Assembly: GCA_031472005.1 (NCBI GenBank)
Contig: PZJY01000003.1
Location: 124,001 to 188,000, forward strand
Source: Tetracladium setigerum
Taxonomy: Eukaryota > Ascomycota > Leotiomycetes > Helotiales
DNA length: 64,000 bases
Reading direction: 5' to 3'
Shown: positions 1 through 12,218 of the stretch, piece after piece
Numbering within the stretch: position 1 is the first letter of the stretch
How the letters are laid out: every line of letters begins with the position of its first letter
Translations under genes and position numbers: made by a program
The notes under the pieces: model-generated
Database searches by the model: none
The model's input: only the letters and a program-made list of their open reading frames with translations
Told to the model about the DNA's origin: nothing

Positions 1-2158
1 GAGTCAACCTTAAAGTTGCGCAATCTGCTAGACCGAGATAACCTGGTTGCGGGGCTTTACGACATATCATAAAAAGGGGTTCACGAGGCGAGCAGCTCAG
101 CTGTCCGATACACATTGTCCTCACTAACAGGCCACGCAACGGGATCTACGAGTGTTATCTTGATTGGCGTTATGCCGTGGGCACTTGCATCTCAGAAAGA
201 TCGTCGCACAACTCCAGCCTTATGATTCAATGCCTTGCAGGTCGTCACAAGAGATGTACCTGTGTGTGTGCCTTGCAGTCTTGACGTAGTATAATGCCAT
301 GTCCTCGCTTACTACGAGCAACTTAGTGCTGACAACTCATTTCCGACCTGGAACAGCTAATTGTGGCTCATAACAATGCCTGGACCCAATGCCAAGAGTT
401 CTGAAACCACGGAGTCAAGGCAACAATTCGGCAAAATAGTAAGAGAGCGAACTTCGATTGCGAAGCTTCATACCCAAGTTGGAGGATTTCAAGGATTCTT
501 GTTACGGTGATTGGATTTAAGAGGAGGGGCCTGGCAAAGGCGTCTCTATTGTAGAAGTGTTCCGTATCCTTATCTAGAAATGTTAATCAAGAATTGTTGA
601 TTTAGAGGGACTTGATTCATGGGACCACCAACCTGGTTATAATATATTGATTTGAGAGGAAATAATTCCGTATAGCAAAGAGGATCATTCCAAACTTGCC
701 GAACATTCCGACTTGAATCAGAGATCTTATCATAGTAAATATCCTATCTCGCTTAGACACGTTGATGAGGCTTGCTCTGATGTCAGCAGCAACTCTCCAT
801 TCAGATTTTCATGGATATGGGTCAGTGAGAAGAGGAAACATCATTCAAACCTTCATGGGTTGGTTATTATTGGTGAGGAAGGTCAGGATTTCGTTTGAGA
901 GAAGCAAAAGTGCGCGGTATCGAAATATTTTTCAATATGTCGTGTCGTAATACGAATGGCATAATTGCCCCAATAATTACTACTAAAGAAGCACCATCTG
1001 TCATTCCTCTCGAAGAAAAGGCAGTAAAACCTTGGTTTATTGTGAAGTAACGGCTATGATCCGAGGTACGCGAGACATGACGCGTGCAAGTTTGCAAGAA
1101 CCATGCCGTTTACTGTTGATGTAATTATTGGATCAGCGACACACTTCAAGAATCAATTCTTCTTCTTGGGCATTACCACGAATTCTAGATCTTCATTTAA
1201 TCCTGCATCATACAAGTTAGAGATCCAATAATCCTTATCTGCAGTGTCTGCCGTGCTATTTCAAACACTTCAACGGCTTTTATACTGTGGAAGTGTCTTT
1301 GGTGTTTTGCAAGACAGCTTACTGCGATGATCTCGAGTCGATCAAGTGGAAGATCTTCCGTCGGACAATCAAAACTGCGTGTGCTTTCGACCCTGTTGAA
1401 GATGAAGCCTGTCAGGAATAACTTTTCCCTGTTTCTCGGAGCCTGTGGCCTCCGGAGCTGGCGGTATCATTCCTGATTTGGCCCCACGTGAGATATATCA
1501 GAGCAGCAGATAAGTGCTAGGTCTGACAATTGTGTCTGTAGAAAGAACTGTTCAAAATTGTCACTCCATATACTTTGCTCCAGCCTCCGAACCTATCTAT
1601 GATTACCCGGCATTTGGCCATTGCTGCAATAGGCTATCTACTATAGACAGATGCTTGAAGTTATAAGGATATCATTCGTATGTAGCACATTTCAGATGAC
1701 GTTTTTGCTTGAAGTGAAGGTTGCCATCAAAGGAACTAGAGGACATACACGAGTGTTGAACGGAGAGCTTCAAAGTCTTCAATTCATTCATGCACAACAC
1801 CTGCTGCCACAAGAAGCGACCATTTCAATATCTCCTTTGATTGTGTCGACTTAGTCGGCCGTGGATGCTCTGCTGTATTTACATCGATCACTCTTCATGG
1901 ATGGATGCTATGATATAGGTCACGTGACTACTCCATTTTCTACGTGTCCATGTACAGCACAGTACTGTACAATCAGCTTATCTGTAGCTGTGAACTTTGG
2001 GTAAGATATAGAAGATAAGGATCGTAACATAAATAGGTGCCAGAAACAGTAAAGCTAGTGTTAATCTCAATACCTACCTATGAAATCTGCACAGCAGCAC
2101 ATTGCCGAGTACCTCTAAAAATCTGTCAAGTCAAAAATATTTATTACATGTCGAAACA
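1..2158. other. Intergenic, no gene seen
   Basis: I see no protein family and no exon chain with convincing splice sites on either strand. Open frames are under 85 codons and look random. Near the right end are a CACGTGAC box (1921-1928) and a short inverted repeat (1951-1971), both upstream of the dihydroorotate dehydrogenase start. Confidence 0.6.
1951..1971. promoter_or_regulatory. Inverted repeat upstream of the dihydroorotate dehydrogenase gene
   Basis: A perfect 7-nt inverted repeat (TGTACAG ... CTGTACA) is separated by a 7-nt spacer and lies about 190 bases before the ATG at 2159. A CACGTGAC box (the E-box core bound by Cbf1-type bHLH factors) lies 30 bases further up. The repeat could be a dimeric factor site, but function is inference only. 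Confidence 0.25.
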
Positions 2159-3321
2159 ATGTCTTCGTCGACTGAGAGAAAGTATAGAATCTCAATTGTC
2201 CCACCGCTCCTCAACTCCTCTAATCCATGGGCAACCTCTCTCTCTGACCTTCGCGCGCTCTACAATTGTTCCTTCACCGGGGCTGTGACGACACGAACCT
2301 CCCTCCTCTCGGGATTCACACAACACCCCACCACACACCAATACACCTTCTTCTCAACCTCAACCGGTTATGCAACCTCTCATATTGATATCTCTGGCGC
2401 CGAAGGCCGTGGCGAACTGCTTGACGGCGAGACAAGCAGTCTCAACAATCTGGGATACAGCCCCATCCCATTCAAAACGTACATCTCCATGATCGTACGA
2501 TTGAGTCAGGACAGCGAACTCACGCAGACAAGTGCCGCGGGACCAAAGCCTTTTATCATCTCCGTGACAGGAAGTGCTGAAGAAGTCGCGGAATGCTACG
2601 CCCATCTTCTCGCTGTTCAGGCCGATCCTGATGCCATCTACCCCCACCCTGAAGGAGGAAAGCCATCCTCGGGCCTGAGATTTCTCATGGAGATAAATCT
2701 ATCTTGTCCAAACATTCCAGACAAATCCCTCCCGCATACGATGGCACCGCTCTCTCAGAATACATTTCCCGCATTAGCGAAGTTCAAGATTCCGCAGCTA
2801 CTGCAACAGCAACTGCTCGAGCGCAAGGTCAAACAAACCTAAACACGATTAAGGTGCCCGTTGGCATCAAGACGCCACCATTCACGTACCAAGGGCAGTT
2901 CCAGACCCTTCTTACTGCCCTCGAGAAATCATCGAAACGTTCTTCTACTAGTGGGGCTGTGGCCGGATGTCCGATCTCATTCGTCACGGCAACAAACACT
3001 CTTGGATCATGTTTCGTTTCGTCTTCTTCTGGTGAGGCGGCTCTTGGAGGAGGATTGGTGTCCGGGATTGGTGGCATGGCTGGTGATGCGCTTCATCCCC
3101 TTGCGCTTGGAAACGTGAAGACGATTCGTGCTATGCTGGATGCTTCGGAGTGCAAGGAGTTGAGGGAGATTGCTATCTTGGGGATTGGTGGTGTGAAGAA
3201 TGCTGCCGGATTTGACAGGATGAAGAAGGTTGGTGCTTCCGCCGTAGGCGTTGGCACTGCACTTGGGAGACAAGGTGTTGCGGTTTTCGAAGTTATCAGT
3301 GAAGGGAAGGTGTTGAATTGA
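2159..3321 (+). pseudogene. URA1: Dihydroorotate dehydrogenase, class 1A type, interrupted by a 1-nt frameshift
   Basis: Class 1A enzymes are soluble and oxidise dihydroorotate to orotate in pyrimidine synthesis, usually with fumarate as acceptor. No introns. The first frame runs from ATG 2159 through the conserved NLSCPNIPDK. The second frame resumes at PPAYDG and continues with the TATNTLGS-like FMN/substrate segment (FVTATNTLGSC), the glycine-rich SGIGGMAGDALHPLAL block and the C-terminal IGGV...VGASAVGVGTAL phosphate-binding part, to TGA at 3321. The frames meet at about 2719-2726 (aaatccctccc). One extra base there, e.g. a fourth C, would give a single frame of about 387 codons, somewhat longer than the usual 310-330. 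Apart from the shift, everything conserved is present. It is therefore either a very young pseudogene or a sequence error. Many ascomycetes also have the mitochondrial class 2 enzyme, so loss could be tolerated. Confidence 0.85.
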
Positions 3322-3646
3322 AAGCTTCTCGCACTGGCGAGATCTTCATTGCATGGCTGGTTTGAAAGATGGATTCACAGGACGGATGAACAACAAATTG
3401 CGGTAACGACAGTGTTGACAATTCTAAATGATTATTAATTTTCATGTTCTACACGAGGTTTTGTTGAAGAAGAGAAACCCATTCGCATCATATCTGGTAT
3501 ATGCAAGTCAATAAATAAAAGTGGTAGTTGAGCCAAAAAGTCAAGCTCTTCCATTCCATGTCTAACAGCCCTCTCAATTCTACTCCCACCCCTTTTCACC
3601 CTCTTTACCACAACTCCATAACCAAGAAAGTTTGAACCATTTACAT

Positions 3647-4710
3647 TTATGTAACCACCAAGACGGCTGGGCCAGCCATGATGATCGCATCGGTCAAAAC
3701 ACCAGTGGCTGGGGCGGCATTGGTGAGATGAACATAGGTGATACCTCCAACACTTGGGGGAACCGTGCAAGCACCGTTTGCATATGGGGTGAAGACAGTT
3801 CCACCTGGAGCACCTCCAACATTGAAAGCACAGCTGTTGGCAGCGGCTTGCTGAGGAGACGAGACCTGGATAGTTGATCCGGGAATCGCGGCTGGGTTTG
3901 CTGGAGGAGCAATGGTTGCAGTTGGGAAGGGAGTGATGGCGAGGTTGGATCCTTGTGGGCAGGATGCAATGAAAGGAGCAGCGAGAGAGAAGACGGATCG
4001 GATACCGAGAGGGGTATCGAAAGCGGAGGGAATGGCAACAACGTTAGTTGCTGTACGGATGAAGGAAGAGTGGCGGGACTCGACGGTGGCGATGGATGCT
4101 GCTGTTGACAGAATGGCGGGGTTCTTGAGAAGAGGTGCTGCTCCCAAGTAGCTGGAAATATGTTAGTTTTGCAATCATTAAATAGTAGTCATTGTCAAAG
4201 ACTTACGCAGAAACACCAACGGCCTCCAAAACTGCAGCAGTAGCAATCATACCCTTCGCATCAGTGAAGCCGAAGTTGTATGTGCAGGTTTGCACTGGTG
4301 CAACACCAGCTCCAGCAATGGCGGACATCAAAGCAGTAACGTGGATAGATTCGGTTTGTCCGACGGTCGTCAAACTGGAGATATCTGAAGGGCTGAGGCC
4401 CAAAGCTGCGAATTGGTCCGGAGGGAATTTGGCGAAACCTTGTTGATAGAAGGTGGCCTCCAAGTTCTCCAAAGTCAAGGCGCTGCGAAGAGAGTTAGAA
4501 TTGAGCGCCATACAAGAGTGCTTTGATTGTTGTGAATACGTACAACTCGAGAATGTCAACATCTCCAAGTCCATCTGGCAATCCGGTTGCTGGATTTTGT
4601 CGGGCATAAAACCTGTGGGCTTGAGGACTGAGTCTGGGCATTGCTGGAAGCGCAGAAACCGAAGCCAACCCAACTACCACCGCTCCCATAACCTGTTGAA
4701 TGCTCGGCAT
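3647..4710 (-). CDS. Secreted ferritin-like domain protein (Rds1-type stress protein)
   Basis: Three exons: 4710-4544, 4482-4207 and 4151-3647 (948 nt, 315 aa). Both introns use canonical donors (GTACGT, GTAAGT) and CAG acceptors, and family motifs cross each junction (DILEF|ALTLENLEATFY and GVSA|YLGAAPLL). The N-terminus is a clear signal peptide (residues about 1-20, hydrophobic VMGAVVVGLASVSA). The body is the ferritin-like four-helix domain of fungal Rds1/dessication-type proteins: the ALTLENLEATFY helix and, further on, the ESRHSSFIRT helix with Glu/His of the metal-ligand type. The C-terminal third is rich in Ala, Pro and Gly. S. pombe rds1 responds to nutrient, CO2 and temperature stress; a role here is inferred from family only. 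A TATA-like run lies about 215 bases upstream. Confidence 0.88.
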
Positions 4711-4922
4711 TTTGATAGAATGTACGTCTGGTTTATTCGACTGGCGAAAATGATCTTGATCTGAGTGAAAGAGCGGAAGAATGGTATGCACCGGGCAGAT
4801 TGTTCGTTGAAAAGGAAGCGAGATTAAAATATTAAACAGAAGCGAAGATCGACCAGAGAATTAAGTGAAGGAATGAAGAGGTGATTGACTGTCTTCAGAT
4901 GAAAGCAACCAGCGCTTCAAAG

Positions 4923-4933
4923 AGTATATATAG
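4923..4933 (-). promoter_or_regulatory. TATA-like element of the Rds1-type gene
   Basis: The run GTATATATAGA lies about 215 bases upstream of the start at 4710. It reads as a TATA box on the minus strand (TCTATATATAC). TATA-containing promoters are typical of stress-induced fungal genes, which fits the family, but no transcript data are available. Confidence 0.35.
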
Positions 4934-6591
4934 AGAGGGGAAAGGAAGAAAGGAGGAGGAGGCGCAAAAGGAGATCGATGTCAAGGTTGGATACTATTCA
5001 AAACACGGCACCAGAAATGGGAAGCGGAAGGAAGGTTATTAAGGAAAAGATTACCTGCAGAAGGCTCCACTCCCTGTGTTACGGGTCGAAGCTTGACCGA
5101 AGGGGCCCAGCAGCAGCAGGTGGGAGAAGGAAGTGAGAGGTTCCTCTCGGCCACAGGAAGGTCGACTATCCGCTCTCACCACAGACCTGCATTTCCTCCA
5201 GATCTCAGGACTCAGGAGCCGGTTGACAAGCGGGTAAACAAAGGGACCACCCAGGGACCACAAAGAGACCTCCTTATCCACATCTCGAGGGGTCTTGGAA
5301 ACATCTGCTCTCGAATTAGAAGCCTCAGTTTGCCGGATGTTTCTTTACATCTGAGCGCGCACTGGGGACTCTCAAACCTGGCCCAGACGGAGTATTTGTT
5401 ATTGGCCTGGTCTGTACTCAGGACGGGGCACACGGAGTATACAACCTGACTACTGCTACTAGGGGGGCATGAACAGTAATGGAAGCCAAGGTCGATGGTT
5501 TTGCCGGTGCATTTCAACACTGTACACATGCTGGCTTGGGAGCACTTGGGAGAGGGAAACACGGAGATGGGTAAGGCCCGAGATGCACGGGGCCAAACGG
5601 TGCCTGTGTCAGCCGCGTTTGACATGCACACTTCTCAAACGCGCTGCCTCGCTTGTCGACCCCCATGAAGAAGGCTGAAATCACGAAAATCACGAAATTG
5701 GCTATAATTATCCAATTACATGACTTCCCTGACCCTCGGAAGCGCTCGAGGCCGTAGCCTTGCGACGTCGCGTGTCTCAGCACGGAAAACAAAAACTCAA
5801 TGTTGCCATTGTTGCCATTGCTCGCCCATGCACAAACAGAAGAACAACCTGGTCGCCACGGCAAGAATGGTACGAGATGTACATGATGGGTATGTTTCGA
5901 AAACGATATCACAAGAGCATTTTCATAAGAGGTATCGTGAAAATCTGTGTGCGGGCTGCGAGGTGCACATGGCCAAGTGTGCCATCGCACTCAGAGCCTT
6001 GACAACCTCAACTCCGTCAGCCTGGGCAAAGGCCGTCCGGCGGGCGAAGATCCAATCCGGGGGATCGAATCTCTGGCCAAGAAACGGTTCGTCTGATATT
6101 ATCCTTCCCTGAAGTGAATCCCCTCCCTCCTCTTATGCAGGAACGGGCACATTTGTCAAATTTGGGAAGGGCGACGATCATTCATCGATGCAACTTTTGA
6201 ATTGTAACTATGCGCTAAAGGACTGAATTACAAACGCTAAGGCAAGGAGATACATCGTGCAGCCTGCGTGAGATCTCTCTCCCCTCCTCATCATCATTCT
6301 CTCCTCACAATAATCCATCCTCCTTCACACATACACTTCTCTGCTCATCATCAAAAAATATCTCCATTTCTTCTATCACTTCACTCGACACATCTCCATT
6401 CTGGTACCAGTCTCGTGATGAGACTGTGCCGAGGATATTCTAAAAACCGAGAAGGGTAAGATATGCTTTATGAAATGCACAGCTAAGATCCTCGAGCGCT
6501 GCCAATGAAGCAGCACGAACACACAGTTATTGGGGAAGTACATGTCTCTGGGGTAAACGAGTGTGGGTTTGGGTTTGGGTTTGTTGGTTGC
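4934..6591. other. Intergenic, no gene seen
   Basis: Several open frames of 60-160 codons overlap on both strands here, but none shows a domain, a biased composition or matching splice sites. Two copies of ACGGAGTA occur at 5387-5394 and 5432-5439. The right end (about 6563-6583) holds a few TTTGGG repeats just past the Ssd1 stop codon, presumably 3' UTR. Confidence 0.55.
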
Positions 6592-9500
6592 TCATAGAGC
6601 GTAAGGATTCATGGATCGGATGGTGAGGCAACTGTGAGTTAATTAGCTTTGTTCTTCAACCAGGACTTTGGACCAAACTTACGGAGGGCTCTTGGTGAGA
6701 TCGGTCTTGAGAATGACAGGGACACGAGTCATCTCCTTGATGTCTTGGATGTACTCTCCATTCTCCTCGCGCAGAGTGAAGAACTTGAGATACTTCTCCT
6801 TTGGACTCAACTTTGCCTCCACTGGCTCAGCGGTATGAACCTTGGAATCAGATCGAGTGCGGTGGAGGCTACCAGAAGCAGTGAGGGAGTTCTTTGTTGG
6901 CGAAGGTGGGACGCTCTGAGTCGGCCGCTCAGCAAGGGAAACGCCTGCGACGCTGTCTGCGACATCAGAAACATCATCGTCATCATCAAAGAGAGCATCA
7001 ACATCATCCGTAGAAATGGTTCCAGTCTCCATCTGCTTGCGTTGGGCTTCTTCATGCTCTTTCTTTGCTCGCTCCGCAACGGCAGCTTGCTTCGCGGCAG
7101 CGGCAGCGTTGGTGGTGCGCTGGGATGCACCAGCCTTGGGACGCTCATCTTCAGGCACGTAGGCAGAAGATGGGACACCTTTCTCCCAATAAAGCTCCAA
7201 AATGCGTTCGTTCTTGCGAAATTCAGCCTTCTTCAATGGCAACTGATCGCAGTGAACTCTCTTCTCGAAACCAAATTCTGGAATGAGAACATCAAAAGCA
7301 GAATCGTAAACGGCAATGACAATTCCCTCGCTGATGAGCTCTCCGCCAGCATCTTCTCTCTTGCGATCCATGATTCGGCAAGACTCAATGTGAACACTCT
7401 GTTCTTGGGCATTTTGTGCCGAGTCCTTCTTTGTGTTGCAAGACTCGGTAGTCTTGACGAGAGTCTCAAGATCTTCAGTGTACTCAATCTTACCTTCGGA
7501 AAGGACTGCCTCCAATTGACGATGAACAACCAGATCTGCGTAGCGACGAGATGGGTTGGTGAAATGAGTGTAAAGTGGGAGGTTGAGGGCGTAATGAGGG
7601 TGGAGGTGTTGCGGGGTCTTTCCTGCAATGAAATACTTGGCTCGGTGCATGGTCTTGACGAGGAGAGTTTCCATGCCCTTGCGAATGTTGGTGTCATCAA
7701 CCTTGAAAAGACTGTTTTGAAGAGAACCACTGCTTGTAGTATCAATCTCGTAACCGATCTTGTTCATGCGGTCGGTGAATGTTTGAAGTCGTCTTGGGTT
7801 TGGAGCACCTTGACGACGGAGGAGAGCACGATCGGGCAATCCCTTTGCAATCTTTTGGGCAACAAAGCAGTTGGCCTTGTGCAAAAGTTCCTCAATAAGC
7901 TCGTGCGATGGAGTGGAATCAAAAATGTTGTGTTCAACTGGAACATTCTCATCGTCAAGTTGATAGATGAGTCTGAGTGGAGCAATTGTTTCTCCGTCAG
8001 ATCCCAGTCGTTGCTCACGGAACTTTTGGGAAACGGCCTGAAAGGGTTAGTATGCGTTCGAGGGGAGGGACAGGCAAACTTACATGCAAAATCAAAATGT
8101 CCTTGACCTCTGCTCCATCAATCTTGATATCGGTGTGACCCGAGAGAATGGCATCGACCTGTTTATAGGACAATTTTCCAACACTCTTGATGACACTCTT
8201 TCCAACCCATGTTGCATCTTCGACCACGACTCCAGTGTTGGCATTAACTTGGAAGACAACACTGACAGTGAGTCTTTCTTGCCCAGGAGTCAGAGAGCAG
8301 ACACCGCTGGCAAGTTGAGGTGGTAACATGTTACAAGATCTGTTCATCAAATACACAGCTGTACCACGCTTGCGTGCTTCTCGGCTATTCACACATTAGT
8401 AACGCTTCCGTTAGCACATTGGAGGGTTTAGATGACTTACTCAACAAGAGAATTGGCCTTGATAAAGTGGGCAACATCTGCAATGTGAATACCAATCTCA
8501 ATCTTTCCATCCCCAGTGTTCTTAATGTGGATCGCGTCATCAAGATCGTTAGCACCATTGGGATCAATGGTGAACGTCTTCTCATCACGGAAGTCTCGTC
8601 GAGCGGCGACGGCTTCCTGGTCCTCCTTTTCAAGAGACCAATCGTCCACGTTCACGCTGCGAGTCACGGCATCCGAGAATTCATCAGAAGCGAAGTTGTT
8701 GTCTCGGAGAAGGGCATCAGTTTCGACTTTGAGCTCGCCCATCTTACCGAGTTGCTCGACCAATGTACCGAATGGATGGAGAGAAGTGATTGGCCAGCGC
8801 TTGATGCACGCAACGAAGATTCGATCGGCGTAGTCCATGTGCTTCTCAACGAAATCGCGAGGAGCTTGCTCGGTGGGAATTGCAATCAATGGAACTCTCT
8901 TGCTGCAAGGCGAAACATGGTTAGCAATTGCTTTATAAACAAGTATTCGATTCCACAAGGTGTCCACCCGACGAAAATGTAACGAAATTCCCCCAAATTG
9001 GCCCGGTGGTGCGTTCAAAGAAACGATAAATGGAGTTGTACTTACTCAGTAGGCTTGAACCACACAATCTTAGGCTTGTCTTGTTGGCGCATTTCATGTG
9101 GCCGATTCGAGTTGCCATCACGAGCTTGACGCTCAGCTTCTTGCTTCTCCTTGGTTGCTTGACTACTTGGGCGAAGTAGGCCAAGGGTACCAGAGAACAT
9201 TTGTCCAGCGACACGCTCAATGACCGCAACAATGTGACCAGCATAAAGAGGCTTCTGCTCGTCGTTAACCTCTTCCTCCTCGACAAGCAAAAGGCTCTGT
9301 CCTTCAACCTCCACATCATCATTCTTCTTTTGTGTGGGGCGCTGTCTCAAGCTTCCACGTCGGCGAAGTCCACCCTCTCCATTAGCAGGTTGTTCGTCCC
9401 CATTGGTAGAGTTATCACGATGGTGGGATCGATCGCCATTTCCGCTGGTGGATCCGCCGGTTCGAGTCTCGGTGATATCCTTGCGCTTCTTCTTCTCTTC

Positions 9501-11136
9501 CTTCTCCCGCTTTTGTCCCCAGACTTCGTCAACATCTAGCAATTCAACTGCTACGAGATCCCCTTCGAGAGCGCGGTTACGATCCTTGCTACCGCAGATG
9601 AAGATATCAGCGTCAAGAAGGCCATCTTGGGTGGTGACGTAGGCATCGCTTCGGTTCTTCTTATTCACGCGAAGAATACCAGAGACAAGCTGTCCGTCGC
9701 CCAAGAGAGCGGGAAGTGTAGCTTGTGGGAGGTAAGGGGTAAACAAAGTCTTGCGCTGTTGTTGTTGCTGCTGCGCGGAAAGTTGCGGCGCATGTTGACT
9801 GCCTTGAAGACCATTCATCTGAGCAACTTGCAGAGCCTGAAGCTGTTGGATTTGCATCTGGTTGAGTTGCTGACCTGGGTACATTTGGTTTTGGACCATA
9901 GCCATTTGGCCTTGGGGAAGCTGAACCAGCTGAGGTTGTTGTTGTGCGTATTGGAAGTTTCCAATAGAGCTGATCGATTGGCTCACGGAACCGCGATTGC
10001 GGTGACCTGGCTGGAAACCACCCTGATTTTGTCCCTGGAAATTGCCCATAGGATTTTGTTGATCTTGCTGGGGTCCTGAGCCGGCAGGCTGGTTCCTCCA
10101 GTTGCCTTCAAAATTGCGAGATGAGTTTCTATTGTGGCCGCCGGTTGCGCTTCCTCGTCTTTGGAAGTCATTGCTTTGTACGACTGGAGCTGCCTCTGGT
10201 GCAGGCGCCATGGGGAAAGAGAAGTTTCCACCACCGCGCATTGAAGAGCCTCCTCGGGCATTAGCGCCCACGGCCATGCTTTGACTTCGGCCATGAGCAC
10301 TGCCTCTGCCACGTAGACCAGATCCAAGATGGTTTCCGGCTGGAGCAGCAGGCTTTTCATCAGTGGCTGGAGAATCACCATTCTCGGTTGTGGGAGCTCC
10401 GCCAGGAATGGGGAATTGGAATCCCGATGTTGTCCGCTTCTGCTGAGCAATTTCGGCAGCCTTCTTTGCTTCAGGAAGGGCAAGAGAGTGACGTCGCTGA
10501 TGTCCACCACCGGGAGGGCCTCCTCCACGACCACCTCTGGTCGGGTTATTCTCGGCTCGGTTGTCGTTGAAGTTGGAGCCCGCAGTACCGGATGAAGGAG
10601 CTGGAGGTGGACCCATGCCCATATTGGGAAATGCCGATTGATTACGGCGATGTGAGAGAGGTTGTGTGGGTGCACCCATTGGGACATTCATCTGCTGCTG
10701 TTGTTGTTGCTGTTGTTGCTGCTGCTGCATCTGGTTTGGGAATTGAAAGCCAGGTTGGGGGGCCATATTCTGCATCTGCGGAGGAATGTTGTATCCACCG
10801 GGAGCGAGATGTTGGGAGGGAGGGATCATGCCCATATTGACATATTGTTGGTGGGTAGCTTGGATCTGTTGTTGTTGTTGCTGCAAGAGTTCGATTTGTT
10901 GCTGAATAGCCAGTTGTTCCACTGTGAAGAGCCAACCTCATTAGCGAGTTATCCAGGAAGGTCGGAATGTCAAGAATATGAGATGGAAATAGCTTACTGC
11001 CAGGAGACGAGAACATGCTCATCAGAGGCGTCAATTCCGAAGGGCTTCTGCGATGGGCAATGTGTAGTCTTCGGCCAGCTGGACCTGGGACGCCACCTTG
11101 CGGAGGCTGCAGTGTCTGGTTTTGTTGATGCTCCAT
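6592..11136 (-). CDS. SSD1: Ssd1-family RNA-binding protein (RNase II/Dis3L2-like, cell wall and translation control)
   Basis: Six exons: 11136-10998, 10921-9046, 8902-8441, 8384-8084, 8037-6683 and 6631-6592 (4173 nt, 1390 aa). All donors are GTAAG-type. The last tiny exon gives the expected NPYAL C-terminus. Ssd1 binds mRNAs for cell-wall proteins and represses their translation under the NDR kinase Cbk1/Cot1. Residues 1-430 are low-complexity with long Gln tracts and Gly/Arg stretches, and contain six HxRxxS motifs (Ser33, 142, 192, 261, 314, 551), the Cbk1 consensus. A cold-shock-like region follows at about 435-510 (TLFTPYLPQA..., then GILRVNKKNR). The RNB domain occupies about 670-1230, with DPNGANDLDD at 784-793, HIADVAHF, a CSLTPGQERL block and HFTNPSRRYADLVVHR. 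The acidic tetrad D784/D790/D792/D793 is intact, although yeast Ssd1 is described as an inactive pseudonuclease. Start: first ATG of the conserved exon. Confidence 0.96.
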
Positions 11137-11376
11137 GACGGCGAGTTCGATGGGCAGAGGGTTTGGGGGTTCAGCTTGTTGCACGTCGAGTGCGATAGAT
11201 TTGCACCGTGAATTGGGGTTAAACGTTGTCAATGATTGTGACGGATGGTTTGTTGTTATGGTTGGTGTTGTTGTTGTTTTGGAAATATGGGATTGCTTGT
11301 GGGCAAAGGAGGGGATGAAGGAGGATGAAGGAGTGGTGGTTCTCGACGATCCGAGGATGTTGCGGGCAGAAGATGG

Positions 11377-11412
11377 ACACACACACACAGAGAGAGAGAG
11401 AGAGAGGGAGAG
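11377..11412. repeat. Compound CA/GA microsatellite
   Basis: An (AC)n run passes directly into an (AG)n run. It lies in the presumed 5' leader or promoter of Ssd1, about 240 bases upstream of its ATG, and is likely to be length-polymorphic. Confidence 0.8.
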
Positions 11413-11871
11413 TATATCAAAGGTTGAGAAACCCGCGAGGCGAAGGATTGTTGACGTCGTCGTCGTCGTCGATGGATGGGAGATGGAGCGATGGCAGATA
11501 GGTAGTAAGTAGGTAGTGGAAGAACAGCAAGCAGTCAATAGCAGCACCAAGAGTCAAGGTCACACAGTTTGGTGGTCTGTGGTCACCTCTCACGAACGGA
11601 TACGACCAAGAAACACGCCCACAGAACGCCGGGCCAAGCCATGCCAAGAGATACCACACCTAGGTCGGCTAGCGGGAGGGAGGTTACTGGTCATTTTGGT
11701 GGACGAGTGTGCTGAAGAGAGGAAGTGAGTGCTGTGGCCTTCAACCCACCCTGCATTTGGAAACGTGAAGGGGGAAGGGGTGCGAGAGGAGGCACGTGCT
11801 GGCGTGATATTCCCGAGTTCAGTTCCCGACCAGGACTTTTGTGTTTTGGACTTGGGAACGAACCCATAATT

Positions 11872-11896
11872 AGCAGCAGCAGCAGCAGCAGCAGCA
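11872..11896. repeat. AGC trinucleotide microsatellite
   Basis: About eight uninterrupted AGC units occur in the region between Ssd1 and Gle1, outside any recognised exon. Confidence 0.85.
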
Positions 11897-12218
11897 AGTT
11901 GTTTCTTTGAAGCAGTTTCCTTGAGAAGGAACTGTGTATGTTACAATAGTTTGAATAGCAAGTGCCTCCTCCAGAAATAGATCATAAGATCGGTACATAC
12001 ATACATACAAAGGGACCATACTCCCTACCGTCTTTATGTAATGTTAATGTGGATGACGTGAAGACATTGGAGAGCAGCGAGGACGATGGCTAGGGCTAGG
12101 GCTCCCAGGACAGCACTGTTGATTAGCATTACTTTCCTCCTCCTATAATAAGATTGTTTTGATATCGTTGCCATGGTCATTATTACCTGTAGCTCTTCGT
12201 CTGCGGCGTGTCGTATTG

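Larger units (their letters stand above)
11137..12218. other. Divergent intergenic region between Ssd1 and Gle1, microsatellite-rich
   Basis: This is the presumed shared promoter and 5' UTR region of two housekeeping genes transcribed away from each other. It holds three simple repeats: a CGT run near 11457-11472, a CA/GA run at 11377-11412 and an AGC run at 11872-11896. No further coding exon is recognisable. Confidence 0.55.

Noticed and set aside
5212..6112. Overlapping 130-158 codon frames on both strands
   Set aside because: Frames overlap each other on opposite strands with Cys/His/Arg-rich random composition; no exon structure.
6561..6584. TTTGGG-type repeats resembling telomeric sequence
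   Set aside because: Only three units, the sequence is TTTGGG and not TTAGGG, and it lies just past the Ssd1 stop codon in probable 3' UTR.
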